Both the position numbers and the translations under genes were made by a program. Shown in pieces: positions 45,770 through 56,772 of a DNA stretch of 64,000 bases. The stretch covers positions 16,602,868 through 16,666,867 of the forward strand of contig NW_020954608.1 of assembly GCF_900497805.2 (NCBI RefSeq), given 5' to 3'. Each line of letters opens with the position of its first letter. Within the stretch, counting starts at the first letter, position 1. Source of the DNA: Vombatus ursinus. Its lineage: Eukaryota > Chordata > Mammalia > Diprotodontia > Vombatidae. Below the pieces are notes generated by a model. That model worked only from the letters and a program-made list of their open reading frames with translations, ran no database searches and was not told the DNA's origin.

Positions 45770-45975
45770 CACTGGCAGTTCAGTTGTATCTTTAGTCTTG
45801 TCTGACCCTGTGACCCCATTTAGGGTTTTCTTGGCAAAGATATTGCTGCGCTTTGCCACTTTCTTCTTCAGCTCCCTTTATAGATGAGGAAACATGCAAA
45901 CAGGGTTAAGTTACTTGCCCAGGGTCACACAACTATTACGTGTCTGAGGAGGGATATAAACTCAGGAAGCTGAGA
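45770..45975 (-). repeat. SINE with RTE-like tail, head truncated
   Basis: TTCAGTTGTATCTTTAGTCT, CTGACCCTGTGACCCC, ATTTAGGGTTTTCTTGGCAA, TTGCCACTTTCTTCTTCAGC, TTACTTGCCCAGGGTCACAC. It stops at ACTCAGGAAGCTGAG, so the tRNA head is missing. Confidence 0.7.
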
Positions 45976-47279
45976 TATGGTATAGGTATGGATCATTGTA
46001 CAAAGCATTGGAATGGGTGGATATGTTGCTTTAACTTGTTGAATTGTTTGTTTGTTTTTCCCCCTCCTTTGCCTTCTTTGCTGTTGTAGTACTTAAAAGG
46101 GATAGTTCACTGGGTGGGGAGGGAACTGGGATCTATTCAGAAGGAAGGTGACATAAAATAAGAGCAAGGAATAAGAATTTACTTAGTAAGGGGTCCCTGA
46201 GTTATTCAGTCTGCCCAAATCAAATTAACTGCATGTTCAACAAATCTCCAATTTGTGTTATGGTCTTTAAGGTTTAGAATGCACTATCTACATATGATGC
46301 TTGCATTTCTTTTTTCCCCAAAAAATCCTGAGGAGGGGTAGAAGTGGGGAAATTGTCATCCTAAAAAGGAAAAATAAAAAAAGTGAAACAATGTAGCAAT
46401 AAGTATGAAATGCTTTTAAGGGTTTTCTGGTTTTGTGTATGTGCTTTTTTTCTTTTTTTCTTTTTTCCTTTCTTATCATGATTAAAATTGAATTGAAGAA
46501 AAGTTAGAGGAAAGTGAAAATGACTTCTCAGTCAACCTGTACCTGCTCACATAGTTATCCAAGTTATTTATAAAGTTTTTTTTCCTTTTGAAATAAATAT
46601 GTCGAGCGTATTTTTCTCTTTCCATTTTATCTAAGGAAAGCTAAGTGGTCATTTTTGAAGATGACTCAATTTAGCTTCCTGCCAACCAGATCCCTGTCCT
46701 CCTCCTGTGCACCACAATCAGGTAAGCTATTTACTTCCTGGGCCCAAAGTAGGCCCTTTCTGATATTTATTTGAATAATATCCTATGAGATACTTTGCAA
46801 CACTTTCCTTCTCAGGAAAATTTTCCCTTTTGTTTTTTCATCACTGGGTCAGGGAGCAGACTTATTAAAAGAGGGAATCAAACTGCTAAAGAGGCAACTG
46901 AAAGACCTCTGCCATAAAATTTTATCTCTTTTCCCCTGCTTCAAAGAAGATTAAGGAACATAGGTTGTGGTTCATAGGTGGATATAAAATATCACAATTT
47001 TGTATTAAACTTCAATACAATTTCATACAAATCCTATCTCTTAATGCCTTCATAGATCTAATAAATAAATAAGTTCAATATTCTGGTTCCTCAGGTCTCC
47101 CTTGTCTAATATTTATTAGAACCTAGAAGAGGAAAAACATATTTTTTTTCATTCATTAACTATTTAAAATAGTTAAGTGTTCTCAAACAGAAGAAGAGTA
47201 AATCACAAAACCAGGCTACGGATTTCTATTATCTAATATCAAATGGGCCCTCACCATCTAGCGAGGCAATTCTTTTACT
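45976..47279. other. unassigned DNA containing a splice-site-bounded segment
   Basis: No transposon recognised in about 1.3 kb. An 86-bp segment at 46636-46721 is described separately. Confidence 0.4.
46636..46721 (+). other. possible exon-like segment (low confidence)
   Basis: A strong polypyrimidine acceptor (TTTTTCTCTTTCCATTTTAT then CTAAG) precedes it, and a consensus donor CAG|GTAAGC follows. The 86 bp between is open in one of three forward frames, with a Ser/Leu-rich translation that matches no family I know. Such pairs also arise by chance in a 64 kb window. No neighbouring exon was found. Confidence 0.15.
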
Positions 47280-49040
47280 GCTCCCTAATTAATTCTCTAT
47301 CCTTCTCCCTAAAGAGGCTGGTTAAACATTTTCTTTTCTTCTGAGTCCTCCCATCTGGCTTCTTCTCCCTGTTTTTTCAGCTGAGGCTCTCACTACATAT
47401 TTTGCCGAGAAAATAAGGACCATTTGCCCTGAACAACCTCTTCTGCCCTTCTCTATATCCTCAAATACTTCAATATCACATTTATCCTCATGCTTTACTC
47501 ATTTGCTGCAGTTTCTCATCAAATGGCCAAACTTTTTACGTGCAGTCTGGATTCCTCTCCTTTCCCCTTTTCCTCAACAGATCATTCCCTCATTCTCTGA
47601 CCTTCAGACTTTGGCAGTTTACAAACATGCTCAGATCTCCCTCTTGCTTAACTAAATAAAACAAAAGAACCCCCCAAAGCTATATCTCACCTCCTTTTCC
47701 CAGTCAAATGTCAAGAAAAGGCTCTCTATGCTCCTTGCTTCCAACTGTTGTTTCATTCACTTCTTAATCCTATGAAATGTGCCTTCCAATCTCATCACTA
47801 AATTGAAGCTCCTATCTTCAAAATTGCCCAGTGATTTTTTAATTGCTTGATCTGATAGCCTTTTCTCTACCTTCATTCTTCCAGCCCTCTATAGTGTTCA
47901 AAAGATTTCACGACCCATTCTGCCTTGACATTCCCTTCTCATTGGATTTTCACAATTATGTTCCCTCTTGCTTCTTCTCCTAACTTTGAGGCTTTTTTTT
48001 GCTGGTTCATCAACTCTATCTTTCACCAAGGATATATTCCAGTGCTATGCCCTGTACCATCCTCTCCTCTATCCTCACACATTCTCACTTAGTGACCTCA
48101 TCAACTCTCATGGTTTTAACTATCTCTATGCAGATGACTCCCAGATCAATACCTCCAGTTCTAGTCTTTTCTCAATTCCAATCACCTTTCTCCAACTAGC
48201 TACTCACTATCTTCTGCAAGCTAGATATCCCATAAGCATCCCATAACTCAGTAAGTCCCAAACTGAACTCATCATCTTTTCTTCCACTGTCTACTCCTTT
48301 TTCTGAACTTCCTGACTTCTGTGGGAACTCCACCATCTTTTTAGTCACCCAGGTTCATGATATAGGTATGACACTTGACTTTGTCTCTTTCTCACCTTAA
48401 ATGACAATCAGTTGACAAATATTACAGTTTCTATCCCCCATCATCTTTCGTTTCCATGCCATCATATTTACACAGAAGACCATCATCCTAATTCACACCC
48501 TCATCACCTCTTGCAATTGCAATTGCATTTCTTGGACTATTGCAATAGTCCTAATTGGAATCCATGCTTCAAGGCTTTCCCAAATTTGAACTATATGCCA
48601 CACAGTTACTAAAATTGTTTTCCTAAGGTGTTGGTCTGACTCTGTCACTCACCTAATCAATAAATAGCAATAGCTAACTATTTTATTCAGAATCAAATTA
48701 AATCCTTCTATTTGACTTTTAAAACTTTATATAACCTGGTTCCAATCTTCCTTTCCAGAATATGTAGTCTAGCCAATCTGGACTTCTTACTCCTCACAAA
48801 CAATACTATTATCTCCTATCTGCAGGCCATTGCATTGTCTGTCTTCACTTCCTGAAATGTACTCCTTCCTTACCTTAACCTCTTAGAATCTCTTGTTGCC
48901 TTTGAAATTCAGCTCAGTTACCACCTTCTTTTTGATGCTTTCCTGATCTCACAACTATTAATACCTTAACCCTAAAATTACCTTGTAATTACTTTGCATA
49001 TATTATGTATGTATGTGTCTTAGTTTAATCTGTTTAATTA
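47280..49040 (+). pseudogene. L2 LINE fossil with RT YADD box and 3' UTR
   Basis: The longest L2 copy here. The frame at 47968-48246 contains LYADDSQ (48124-48144), the catalytic YxDD box of CR1/L2 reverse transcriptase. Upstream, TACAAACATGCTCAGATCTC (AYKHAQIS) and AAAATTGCCCAGTGATTTTT (KVTND-like) mark earlier RT segments. Downstream are CCCAAACTGAACTCATCATC (KTELIIF), GGACTATTGCAATAGTCCTA (DYCNS) and the 3' UTR (GAAATTCAGCTCAGTTACCA). Stops and shifts throughout; clearly dead. The two overlapping ORFs at 47968 and 47999 are both remnants. Confidence 0.75.
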
Positions 49041-49642
49041 GAATGATGGTTTTGGACTTTCTTAGTCTGTTCTGGTACCAGTATCACCCATTTCCAATTG
49101 ATAATAATATTCTACACTGAAATCATTTAAAAATCTGGCTACACTCTCACAATTTCAACCCGGTTTTGGTGCTATCATCATTGTATGCCAACTGGAAGTA
49201 TAAATAACCTTTTCTCTAAAACATCACTTTACTGATATTTTAAAAGACTTTTAAAAAAAAATTCAGTATACTACATTAAGATATCTACTATCTTCTCTAA
49301 GAAAATCAATAGACTGCTCAAGCCAAAAAGCTCATTTGCTTCAAACTCTACAGTTTGAATTGCATAACACTGGCATTTACTGTAACAAAATAATTAACTG
49401 TGTTTGGAGGTTTATTTAATTAACCAAGAAGTCTAAACACTACACATTTTAATCAGCAATGTCTTCGAGACTATTTAACCTTTGTAAAAGAACTCATAGC
49501 CAAGAACCAATTGTTTTAAAAGTGTAGCTTCTATTAAAATAAAATGAAACCATGGAATTAAATTGAAATACTTGTCATTAGTGTTTAGACAATGATAAAC
49601 ATGTATTAAATGCCTACTCTGTGGACAGTACTCCTAATGCTA
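49041..49642. other. repeat-free A+T-rich block
   Basis: About 600 bp with no transposon signature. It contains TTTATTTAATTAACCAAG and similar AT-rich motifs. A second candidate for conserved non-coding sequence, but weaker than 44.6-45.3 kb. Confidence 0.3.
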
Positions 49643-49862
49643 TTATTGCTATTGTTCAGTCATGTCTGATTCTTCGTGACCCTGTGGACCAACTGTCCAT
49701 GAAATTTTTTTGACAAAGATACCAGCAGTTTGCCATTTCCTTCTCCAGTTTTACACGGACAAAGGTTAAGTGACTTACCCAGGGTGTCTGAGCTCAAATT
49801 TGAACTCTGATCTTTCTGACTTAAAGCCCAGTGTTCTATCTACTGGGCCACCTAGCTGCCCC
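49643..49862 (-). repeat. SINE with RTE-like tail
   Basis: TTGTTCAGTCATGTCTGATT, CTTCGTGACCCTGTGGACCA, GTTTGCCATTTCCTTCTCCA, GGTTAAGTGACTTACCCAGG and head CTACTGGGCCACCTAGCTGC. Full length. Confidence 0.85.
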
Positions 49863-50107
49863 TTCTCGTGCTGTAGGAGGAAGCTTCTAGAAAGTAACTG
49901 CACAGGTCCCTTTTACCTCCTGTGGGAAAATAGGTAACTTCAAGAAAATTGAAAACCTGAAAAGAAAGCAAGACTTCAAAGAGAGAAACTATTCAATGGG
50001 GCACAAGAAGCTCATGAGGCACCAGCAAAAAAAGCATTAGTGGACTTTCACTTTTTGGCAGAAAAGACCAATAATCGAAAATATCTTCTTTTGCTCCTCC
50101 AAACATC

Positions 50108-50279
50108 TAGGTAGTGCAGTAGGGAGAGGGTTGGGCATGGAGTCAAGAAAACCTGAATTCAAATTGATCCTTAGTTACTTTGAAGTTGTGTGACTTGTAA
50201 GTAGCTTGAAAGTCATTTAACCTCTGTTTGTCTCAGTTTTCTAAACTGTAAAATGGGGATAATAACACCTACCTTTTCT
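50108..50279 (+). repeat. MIR-like CORE-SINE, 3' truncated
   Basis: TCTAGGTAGTGCAGTAGGGA, GTCAAGAAAACCTGAATTCA, GTTGTGTGACTTGTAAGTAG, CTGTAAAATGGGGATAATAA. It stops abruptly at CACCTACCTTTTCTG where L1 sequence begins. Confidence 0.7.
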
Positions 50280-50682
50280 GTATCCCAAAGGGATCATAAA
50301 AATGGGAGAAGGACCTACATGTACAAAAATATTTATAGCAGCTCTTTCTATGGTGGCAAATAATTGGAAATTGAGGGGATGCCCATCAATTGGGGAATGG
50401 CTGAACAAGGTGGTATATGAATGTAATAGAATGCTATTGTGCTATAAGAAATAACGAGCAAGCAGACTTCAGAAAAACCTGGAAAGACTTGTATGGACTG
50501 ATGCTGAGTGAAGTGAACAGAACCAGGAGAACATTGTACACAGTAACAGCCACGTTGTGCGATGACTAACTTTGATAGACTTAGCTCTGCTTAGCAATGT
50601 AGAGGCTCTAAGATATCTCCAAAAGTCTCATGATGGAAAATGCTATCCACATCCAGAGAAAGAACCATGGAATTGGAATGCT
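50280..50682 (+). mobile_element. L1 ORF2 C-terminus/3' fragment
   Basis: CAAAGGGATCATAAAAATGG, ACAAAAATATTTATAGCAGC, GGGATGCCCATCAATTGGGG, TGCTATTGTGCTATAAGAAA, GAAGTGAACAGAACCAGGAG and CACATCCAGAGAAAGAACCA. Truncated at both ends with no poly-A. It resembles 36.1-36.5 kb closely. Confidence 0.8.
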
Positions 50683-51111
50683 GATGGGATATCTATCTTG
50701 AAATATCTAACAGGCTGTTTTGACTCAGGAAAGAGACTAGTACATGATATATAGATAAATGGACATCACATACAGGGTATGAGGAGATCAAAGTTATGGT
50801 AAAAACTAAGCAATCGAGCCCCCACCCACCCCATCTGTCTCTTTCTCTTTCTTTCTCTCTCTCTTTTGATAGATAGATGACACGTAGATTGATAAATACT
50901 GAATTCTCCTTTTTAAAACCATGCCACTGATGCTTTTTTATCCAGAAAAATTCACTCAACACCTAGGGCCTCTCCATCCTGGATATCTAACCGGTCCTAT
51001 AGGTTTTTTTACCCTGCAATATCTCCACATACCACATATTCAATATCTCCATAAGAGGTACCCTGCCCCAGAGCCCAGGTCAGGCAGTTTTCATCCCCAC
51101 TTTGGCTTCTG
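50683..51111. other. unassigned DNA with a short CT-rich tract
   Basis: CTCTTTCTCTTTCTTTCTCT-type tract at about 50838-50868; otherwise nothing recognised. Confidence 0.45.
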
Positions 51112-51470
51112 ACCTTGACTTTCATACTATCTTTTTTTCTTACATTTGTATCCCTAATACTTACCACAGTGTTTGATACATGTTATTGTTGTTCAGTCAT
51201 GTCCAACTCTTTGTGACTCCAATTTGGGTTTCTTGACATAGATACTGGAATGGTTTGCCATTTCTTTCTCTAACTCATTTTGCAGATGAGGAGCTAAAGC
51301 AAACAAGATTAACTGACTTGCCCAGGGTCACATAGCTAGTAAGTGTCTAAGGCTGGATTTGAACTCAGGAAGATGAGTATTCCTGACTCCGGAGCTCTAA
51401 CCACTTAGCAACCTAGCTGCCCATCTGGTACATAGTGAGCATCACTTATAAACTTCCCTTCCTTCTTTAA
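51112..51470 (+). repeat. L2 3' end interrupted by a SINE
   Basis: TATCCCTAATACTTACCACA and GTGTTTGATACAT lie left of a SINE, and TCTGGTACATAGTGAGCATC lies right of it. The duplicated GTTTGATACAT/ATCTGGTACAT is probably a diverged TSD within the L2 terminus. Confidence 0.6.
51184..51423 (-). repeat. SINE with RTE-like tail, inside L2
   Basis: TATTGTTGTTCAGTCATGTC, CAACTCTTTGTGACTCCAAT, GGAATGGTTTGCCATTTCTT, CTTGCCCAGGGTCACATAGC and head CCACTTAGCAACCTAGCTGC. Confidence 0.85.
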
Positions 51471-51529
51471 GTATACCAGCCTGAACAGAACAGAGGATAC
51501 AGTCTGGAAAATAGTAGGAAATAACAACA

Positions 51530-52230
51530 GAGAGGGAGTGAGGTCAGACTATGGAAAATCAGGACAATGTAGGAAGTTAAAGTAAATTTAGAACAAAGGA
51601 GTGACATTTTGAAAGTGATGTTTTAGGAAAATATGCAAAATTCTTTGGAGTGGAAGAGTCTGCAGACAGGTAAAAAGGCTAAAAGGCTGCTGTAATAACA
51701 GATTGGAAATGACAATGTCTTAGATTAGGGCAATAGGCATGAAAATAGAGGAGAAAGGGTGAATCTAAATGACATATTGAAAGAAAAATTGATAAGACTT
51801 AATGACATGATGGATATGGAGATAAATGAGAAGGGAAAGTCAAAGATGATTCCAGGTTTTATAATTCAGAAGATGTGGAAGAAGTAGTTATATTAATGAA
51901 AAAAAATGAAAAGTAGGAGGAGGTATTTGGGCAGGGAATATAATGACCTTATTATATGAGAATGATGAGTTTAGGGTGATGAGGCAGGACATTTTAGTGG
52001 GGACATCCTAATATACTCTGTGAAATACTTGGAGCACAGGTAAAAGCTTACAGCTGGTGAGGTGCATTTTTGAGTCATCAATACAGAGGTGATAAATGAA
52101 TCTATGAAAGTAGATGAGCTCCCTAAGAGCCCTCGTTTACTATGAGAGTAGTTGTAGGCAGAGTAGAGTAGAGGCTCAAGGAGAGACACTAACAGGTCAA
52201 AAATAGGTGCAATGGTAATTACCTTCATCC
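51530..52230 (-). repeat. L2 ORF2 C-terminal fragment
   Basis: AAAGGAGTGACATTTTGAAA, GGCTGCTGTAATAACAGATT, GAATGATGAGTTTAGGGTGA, TTTGAGTCATCAATACAGAG and GTAGATGAGCTCCCTAAGAG track the inverted L2 from the 3' region back to the YADD-box area (its complement GTCATCAATACAGAGGTG sits at the box position). Confidence 0.6.
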
Positions 52231-54004
52231 ACTGGGGAAAAACTATTTTATAGCAGGTACATCTTTGTTGCTATAGATACATACTTCTTTTGTACTTGAA
52301 AAGTAATCTTTATAATGTTCCTTACAATCTACTACACATTACCATTATATAGTTTAAAAACCTTAAGAGAAAAAAATAGGAAGACAGTACAATATTCAGT
52401 ACAAAAGAGTCAGAACATAGGGATTGTGAGAGTAGGCAATCTTACACAAACTAAACCATTCCAAAAAAAAATTGAGAGTTAGGAAATCCTGTACAGATAG
52501 AGCAAAAATGAACTTTAAAGGGGAAAAAAACAGGCTGTGAGTTATTGTAATATCTGATGATTTTTCAATATGTTCAGAATGAAGGTACCTTTAATTGATA
52601 TTTTCACCTTCTTTGTTATTTTCACAACAATGAATAACTTATTTCATATCACCATAATGTAAAAAAGAATTAGAAAAACAGTCCATTATTTAAGTCCTGA
52701 ATAAAGATTTTAAAGTGTTAAGCACTTTCTCTTTAAGTATAAATGTTAAGTTGTACTTTTTGGGTCTATGTTTTACATTTTCTATAAAATAAAAAAAAAT
52801 TATGTTATCTACTATAAATTCCTTTGTACGTTCTTCTATAAGTTATCTATTAGTTATCTGCTATAAGTATTATATAAGTTATCTACTTTAGACAACCTTG
52901 AATGGATGAATAAAAATATTCGAGAAGTTTAAAAATCTATGTGAGGAAGGGAGATCATTACAAGGATCTCTTTTTTTTTTTTCAGAGACAATGATTTCTA
53001 ATCTCTCTGGATATTTTTAAGCCTCCTTCTTCCTCAAAAGTTTTATATGCAGGGGTTTTATGTTCCTGGGTTTAACACCAACACTGTTATTTATCAACCT
53101 GCATTTTAGTAAGGACCCACAGTATCAGCGAGGCATTTAGTATTTGCTGTTTAAGAGACAATTAAGAAATCTTACAACTTTAGTACCCTCTGGTGGCAGA
53201 ACTTTAAATTGATATTGTCAGCGGTTCAAAACAGCATTGCTGCTATGCTTGCTTCTGGAAACTGATGAGATTAGAAGTACTGAGGGGTTATGTCCTGCAG
53301 ATATGTAATTATAAACTACAGTGGCATAGCAAGAAAAGAGAAAACAACTAGTTGAGAAATGAGTACTGATTTCATACATAAGAAAAGACTGGCTACTCAA
53401 AAATGTAAGCCAGGTTTCTTTTGGTATGGAGTTGTCATAATGGTATGGTTACGTTGTTACTTTTTTGGGGGGAATCCAGACTTGGAATTTCATCAAATAG
53501 GGACATCAGCAGTCAAACTGTATTTCAATAGCTATACAAAAGGAGAAAGAGAATATACTTTATAGAATCATTCTGAAAATAATCTGCAAAATAATGCATT
53601 GAAAAAGGTGATATCAAGAGATACCCTATGCAATAATTTTCTGTTTATACCTCATTAATTTCTACATTTTAGATTGAGGCCATAATAAAAAGCTCCCAAT
53701 TCCTTTCCTACTTCAACTCCAGCCAGGTCTTGAAAAGTGGTAGTGATGGACCATTTGACTGGAATGAAGAGGCAGCTTTTTGTTATTAATGAGGATTATT
53801 TAGGAGAAAGCTAGCCTATCCCGTATAATAGAGTAGTGGACCCCCAATAAACTTCAAATGTGGAACAGAATTTCAAGTGCAGAAAGTTTGAGTTTGCCTC
53901 CAATCCTCAGAAGGAGCTGAGGAGCAAACTATAGAGAGTCTAACAAGAAGGAATTTGGCTCACTTGGATTCAAAATATAAAGTTATAGGGAAGACACATG
54001 TAAT
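52231..54004. other. unassigned DNA with a small tandem repeat
   Basis: About 1.8 kb without a recognised transposon. ATAAGTTATCT-like units repeat imperfectly at about 52802-52890. A poly-T run ends near 52982. Confidence 0.45.
53185..53200 (-). promoter_or_regulatory. CTCF-like motif, reverse orientation
   Basis: ACCCTCTGGTGGCAGA resembles the reverse-complement CTCF core (GCGCCCCCTGGTGGCCA), with the central CTGGTGGC intact. Outside recognised repeats. Binding is inference. Confidence 0.25.
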
Positions 54005-54425
54005 ACTCACAGAACTTCAGAATCAGAAGAGCTTTGAAACATCACCTAGTCTTATCCATACTTAAATGCAATTCCCCTAACAATATTCCGGACAAGTAAT
54101 CATGTAGCATTATGCTTAAACCTCTAAGTGATGAACAACTCACTATTCTTGGAAACCTGCAGTTATTATGAAGTTTTCCTTACATGGAAGCCTCAGCAAC
54201 TTCCTGCTGTTTTCCTACTTCAGACCTCTAGGGTCAAGCAAAACAACTCTAATCTATTTCAACTTGATAACTTTTCAAATATTTGCATAATGTGGTTATG
54301 GTATTGCTATTAAGTCTTCTTTTCTATGGGCTAAATATACTAATTTCTTTCAAAGGAGCCTCATATAATATGATTTCCAGTCACCATATTATGTTGGTAT
54401 TTTCCTCTGGAAACAATTTGTCATT
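54005..54425 (-). repeat. L3/CR1 3' region
   Basis: TCAGAATCAGAAGAGCTTTG, GTGATGAACAACTCACTATT, GAAGTTTTCCTTACATGGAA, CTAGGGTCAAGCAAAACAAC, CTTTTCAAATATTTGCATAA and GAGCCTCATATAATATGATT in the order of the inverted L3 3' region. Confidence 0.65.
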
Positions 54426-54454
54426 GAATAAATTGATGAATGGATGCATGAATG

Positions 54455-54930
54455 AATGAATGAAATTAAAAAAACACTTACTAAGTATTTACTATGTACA
54501 AAGTACTATGTGCTAAGCACTGGGAATATAAGAAGAAAAAGAAAAGACAGTCTTTGCTCTCAAGGAGCTCACCTTTTAATAGACAAGAAAACTCCCATAG
54601 GAGGATTCAGCTGCAAGTCGGATGGAAAGACCCTAAGATCGTTAGGGTGCAGTGGTAAAACTGATGGCAACGCATCATCTTCAATCATTTGGCAGTGCCA
54701 AGGAGTTTGGTAATGAGAACTTTCTTTTCTGGGTCTTCAGTAACTATAGGTGAAGCACTTGGAGAAGATGGTATCAGGCTGCATCTCCACAGGGAGTACT
54801 TCCTACTACTATGTGCGACTAGGCCTAGGCTTGAAATAGGGCCAGAGATCTGGGACAGGGGATGTAGGTATGGGGAGGCAGACACTTTCATACCGCAGTT
54901 TCTTAGGTAGAGAGTCTTAGACTGTCTATA
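54455..54930 (+). repeat. unclassified interspersed repeat, copy B
   Basis: Inverted-L2-like opening (AAGTATTTACTATGTACAAA, TTTGCTCTCAAGGAGCTCAC), then GGATTCAGCTGCAAGTCGGA, GTTAGGGTGCAGTGGTAAAA, GGCAGTGCCAAGGAGTTTGG, GAACTTTCTTTTCTGGGTCT and GCATCTCCACAGGGAGTACT, collinear with copy A at 42.25 kb. An (AATG)n run precedes it. Confidence 0.55.
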
Positions 54931-55431
54931 TTATCATCTCATGAGACACACTGGTGATGATTTGTCATTATGCTTTCTGAAATGTGTAAAATATGCATAA
55001 TTCCCTGAACATGCTAACAAACAAAGCAGAGCAGAGTAAGAGCTTTCCTACTTCTGGACACTAAGCTTGTTTAATACATTCTACAATCTTGTTAGATTTT
55101 TTTTTGGCTTCCTTGTTACTAAATACTGACTCATATTGAGTTAATACTTCCAGACATATTTTTGACATCAAACAATACATAGATACAACTTCTTAATCTT
55201 GTTTATGTGTAGCTGATTTTCTATGCCCAGGTGTGCTCTATGTAGTTTAATCTTATTGCAGGCAATCTTATTGCCCCAATGTTCTGTCCTATAGAATTCT
55301 TTTTGCATGGTGTAAGGGCACCAAAAATGATCAAGAATGCTAATCTAATTTTAGTCTTCATTAAGAGACAAATTTCCCATACCAAAGAGTCAGGTTTTTT
55401 TTCACCGTAATTTAAGTTGACATGACTATAT
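54931..55431. other. unassigned DNA
   Basis: No recognised feature. Confidence 0.4.
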
Positions 55432-55672
55432 CTGGACTATTTTATTCAGTTCTGGGTACCACATTTCAGGAAGGTGTTAAAAATTGTGCACATGATCTAT
55501 GCTCTCATCAAATGTAAGCTATTTAAAGGTCTCATTTTTGCTTTTCTATTCTCAATTCTTTGCACATACCAAACATTTGATGAATCTGTTGGAATTTAAT
55601 TTAATAAGCTAGAGAGTATCTAGAGGAGGGTAACAAGGATGGTGAAAGGCCCCGTGGTGATATGGTATAAGA
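55432..55672 (+). repeat. L3/CR1 3' region split by an L2-like insertion
   Basis: TATTTTATTCAGTTCTGGGT and ACCACATTTCAGGAAGGTGT (the ...FSSGYHISGR-type L3 C-terminus) are followed after a gap by AAGCTAGAGAGTATCTAGAG and GAGGGTAACAAGGATGGTGA. The intervening ~105 bp (ATGTAAGCTATTTAAAGGTC, CTTTGCACATACCAAACATT) looks like an L2 3' end. Confidence 0.55.
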
Positions 55673-56062
55673 TATGACCATATGTCAGATTCTGTATCAT
55701 CTCTTTCATTTAGTCTTTATGTTGAAGCCAAAGTATAGCTAGAATGCCAGATTAATAGATCCTAGGAAAAGTACTTATTTAGAAGCTAATTCCATATTAT
55801 TTTCTGGAATTCACATTTCTGTACCTTTTGGATTGTCATTTAGAATTGTATTCTCATATTTTTAGAAGTTTTAGAAGTCATGTTTAATAGATTTGAGTGT
55901 TTACCATGCTAGATTTTCCCCAGAAATGCATTTGATTACAAGTCATCATTAAAGGTACCATTCATAAAAGAATGGCAAAATGTATTTTCTTAATTTTATG
56001 AATGAAATTTAGAGAGCCACAAATTAAAGTATCTGAAGAGTGGCAATTGAAAAATTGAATTA
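55673..56062. other. unassigned DNA
   Basis: No recognised feature. Confidence 0.4.
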
Positions 56063-56205
56063 GGGGCAGCTAGGTGGCATGGTGGATAGAGCACCAGCCC
56101 TGGAGACAGGAGGAGCTGAGTTCAAATCTGGCCTCAGACACTTGACACTTACTAGCTGTGTGACCCTGGGCAAGTCACTTAACCCCATTTCCTAGCCAAA
56201 AAAAA
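56063..56205 (+). repeat. WSINE-type SINE
   Basis: GGGGCAGCTAGGTGGCATGG, GTTCAAATCTGGCCTCAGAC, CTAGCTGTGTGACCCTGGGC, AAGTCACTTAACCCC and a poly-A tail. Lacks the CCAAA insertion. It is one of the least mutated copies. Confidence 0.95.
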
Positions 56206-56759
56206 TGTTAAAACTGAATCTGAGATTTCTTCTTAAGTGAAAGAGATGAGGGGAAAAAATAGATGTGGGAGGGGGTGAGAAAAGGAAAGGAAGAAAAATG
56301 AACTAGAAAAGAAAGAAACTAGCAGGGCAAAGAAAACCATCTTTCCTTCCCTTGGAAAATATTCTGACCTTTTAGAATTAGGGATTTGACTCCATATATG
56401 GAATGGGAAGAGAACAGGAGCTTGGGGTTATTTTAGAAAGATTAATGAACAGAACTAAAGAGTTTTCTTTCAGACTTAGAGCTAAATGCATCTAAGTAAC
56501 ACAGATGATACACTTTTGTCAGAAGGAAGTAGCTCTTGTTAGGTTGTGGCCTCCTTCTTGGTCTTATTCCAGTCAAGTTTGTCATGACTCTGAAAAAGTC
56601 TTTCCATAGCATGTGCCCCAAATCCAGAGTTTACCAACTGGTCATCATTAGAAAACTTTTATATCAACACAGTTATACTAACAGGTTAATTCATATCCAA
56701 CTTAGAAGTCAATGTTGAAATCCATGGACCAAAAATGCATATTAAGAACCCTTTACATT
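56206..56759. other. unassigned DNA
   Basis: Purine-rich at about 56240-56340; otherwise nothing recognised. Confidence 0.4.
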
Positions 56760-56772
56760 AAAAGGTAACAGC

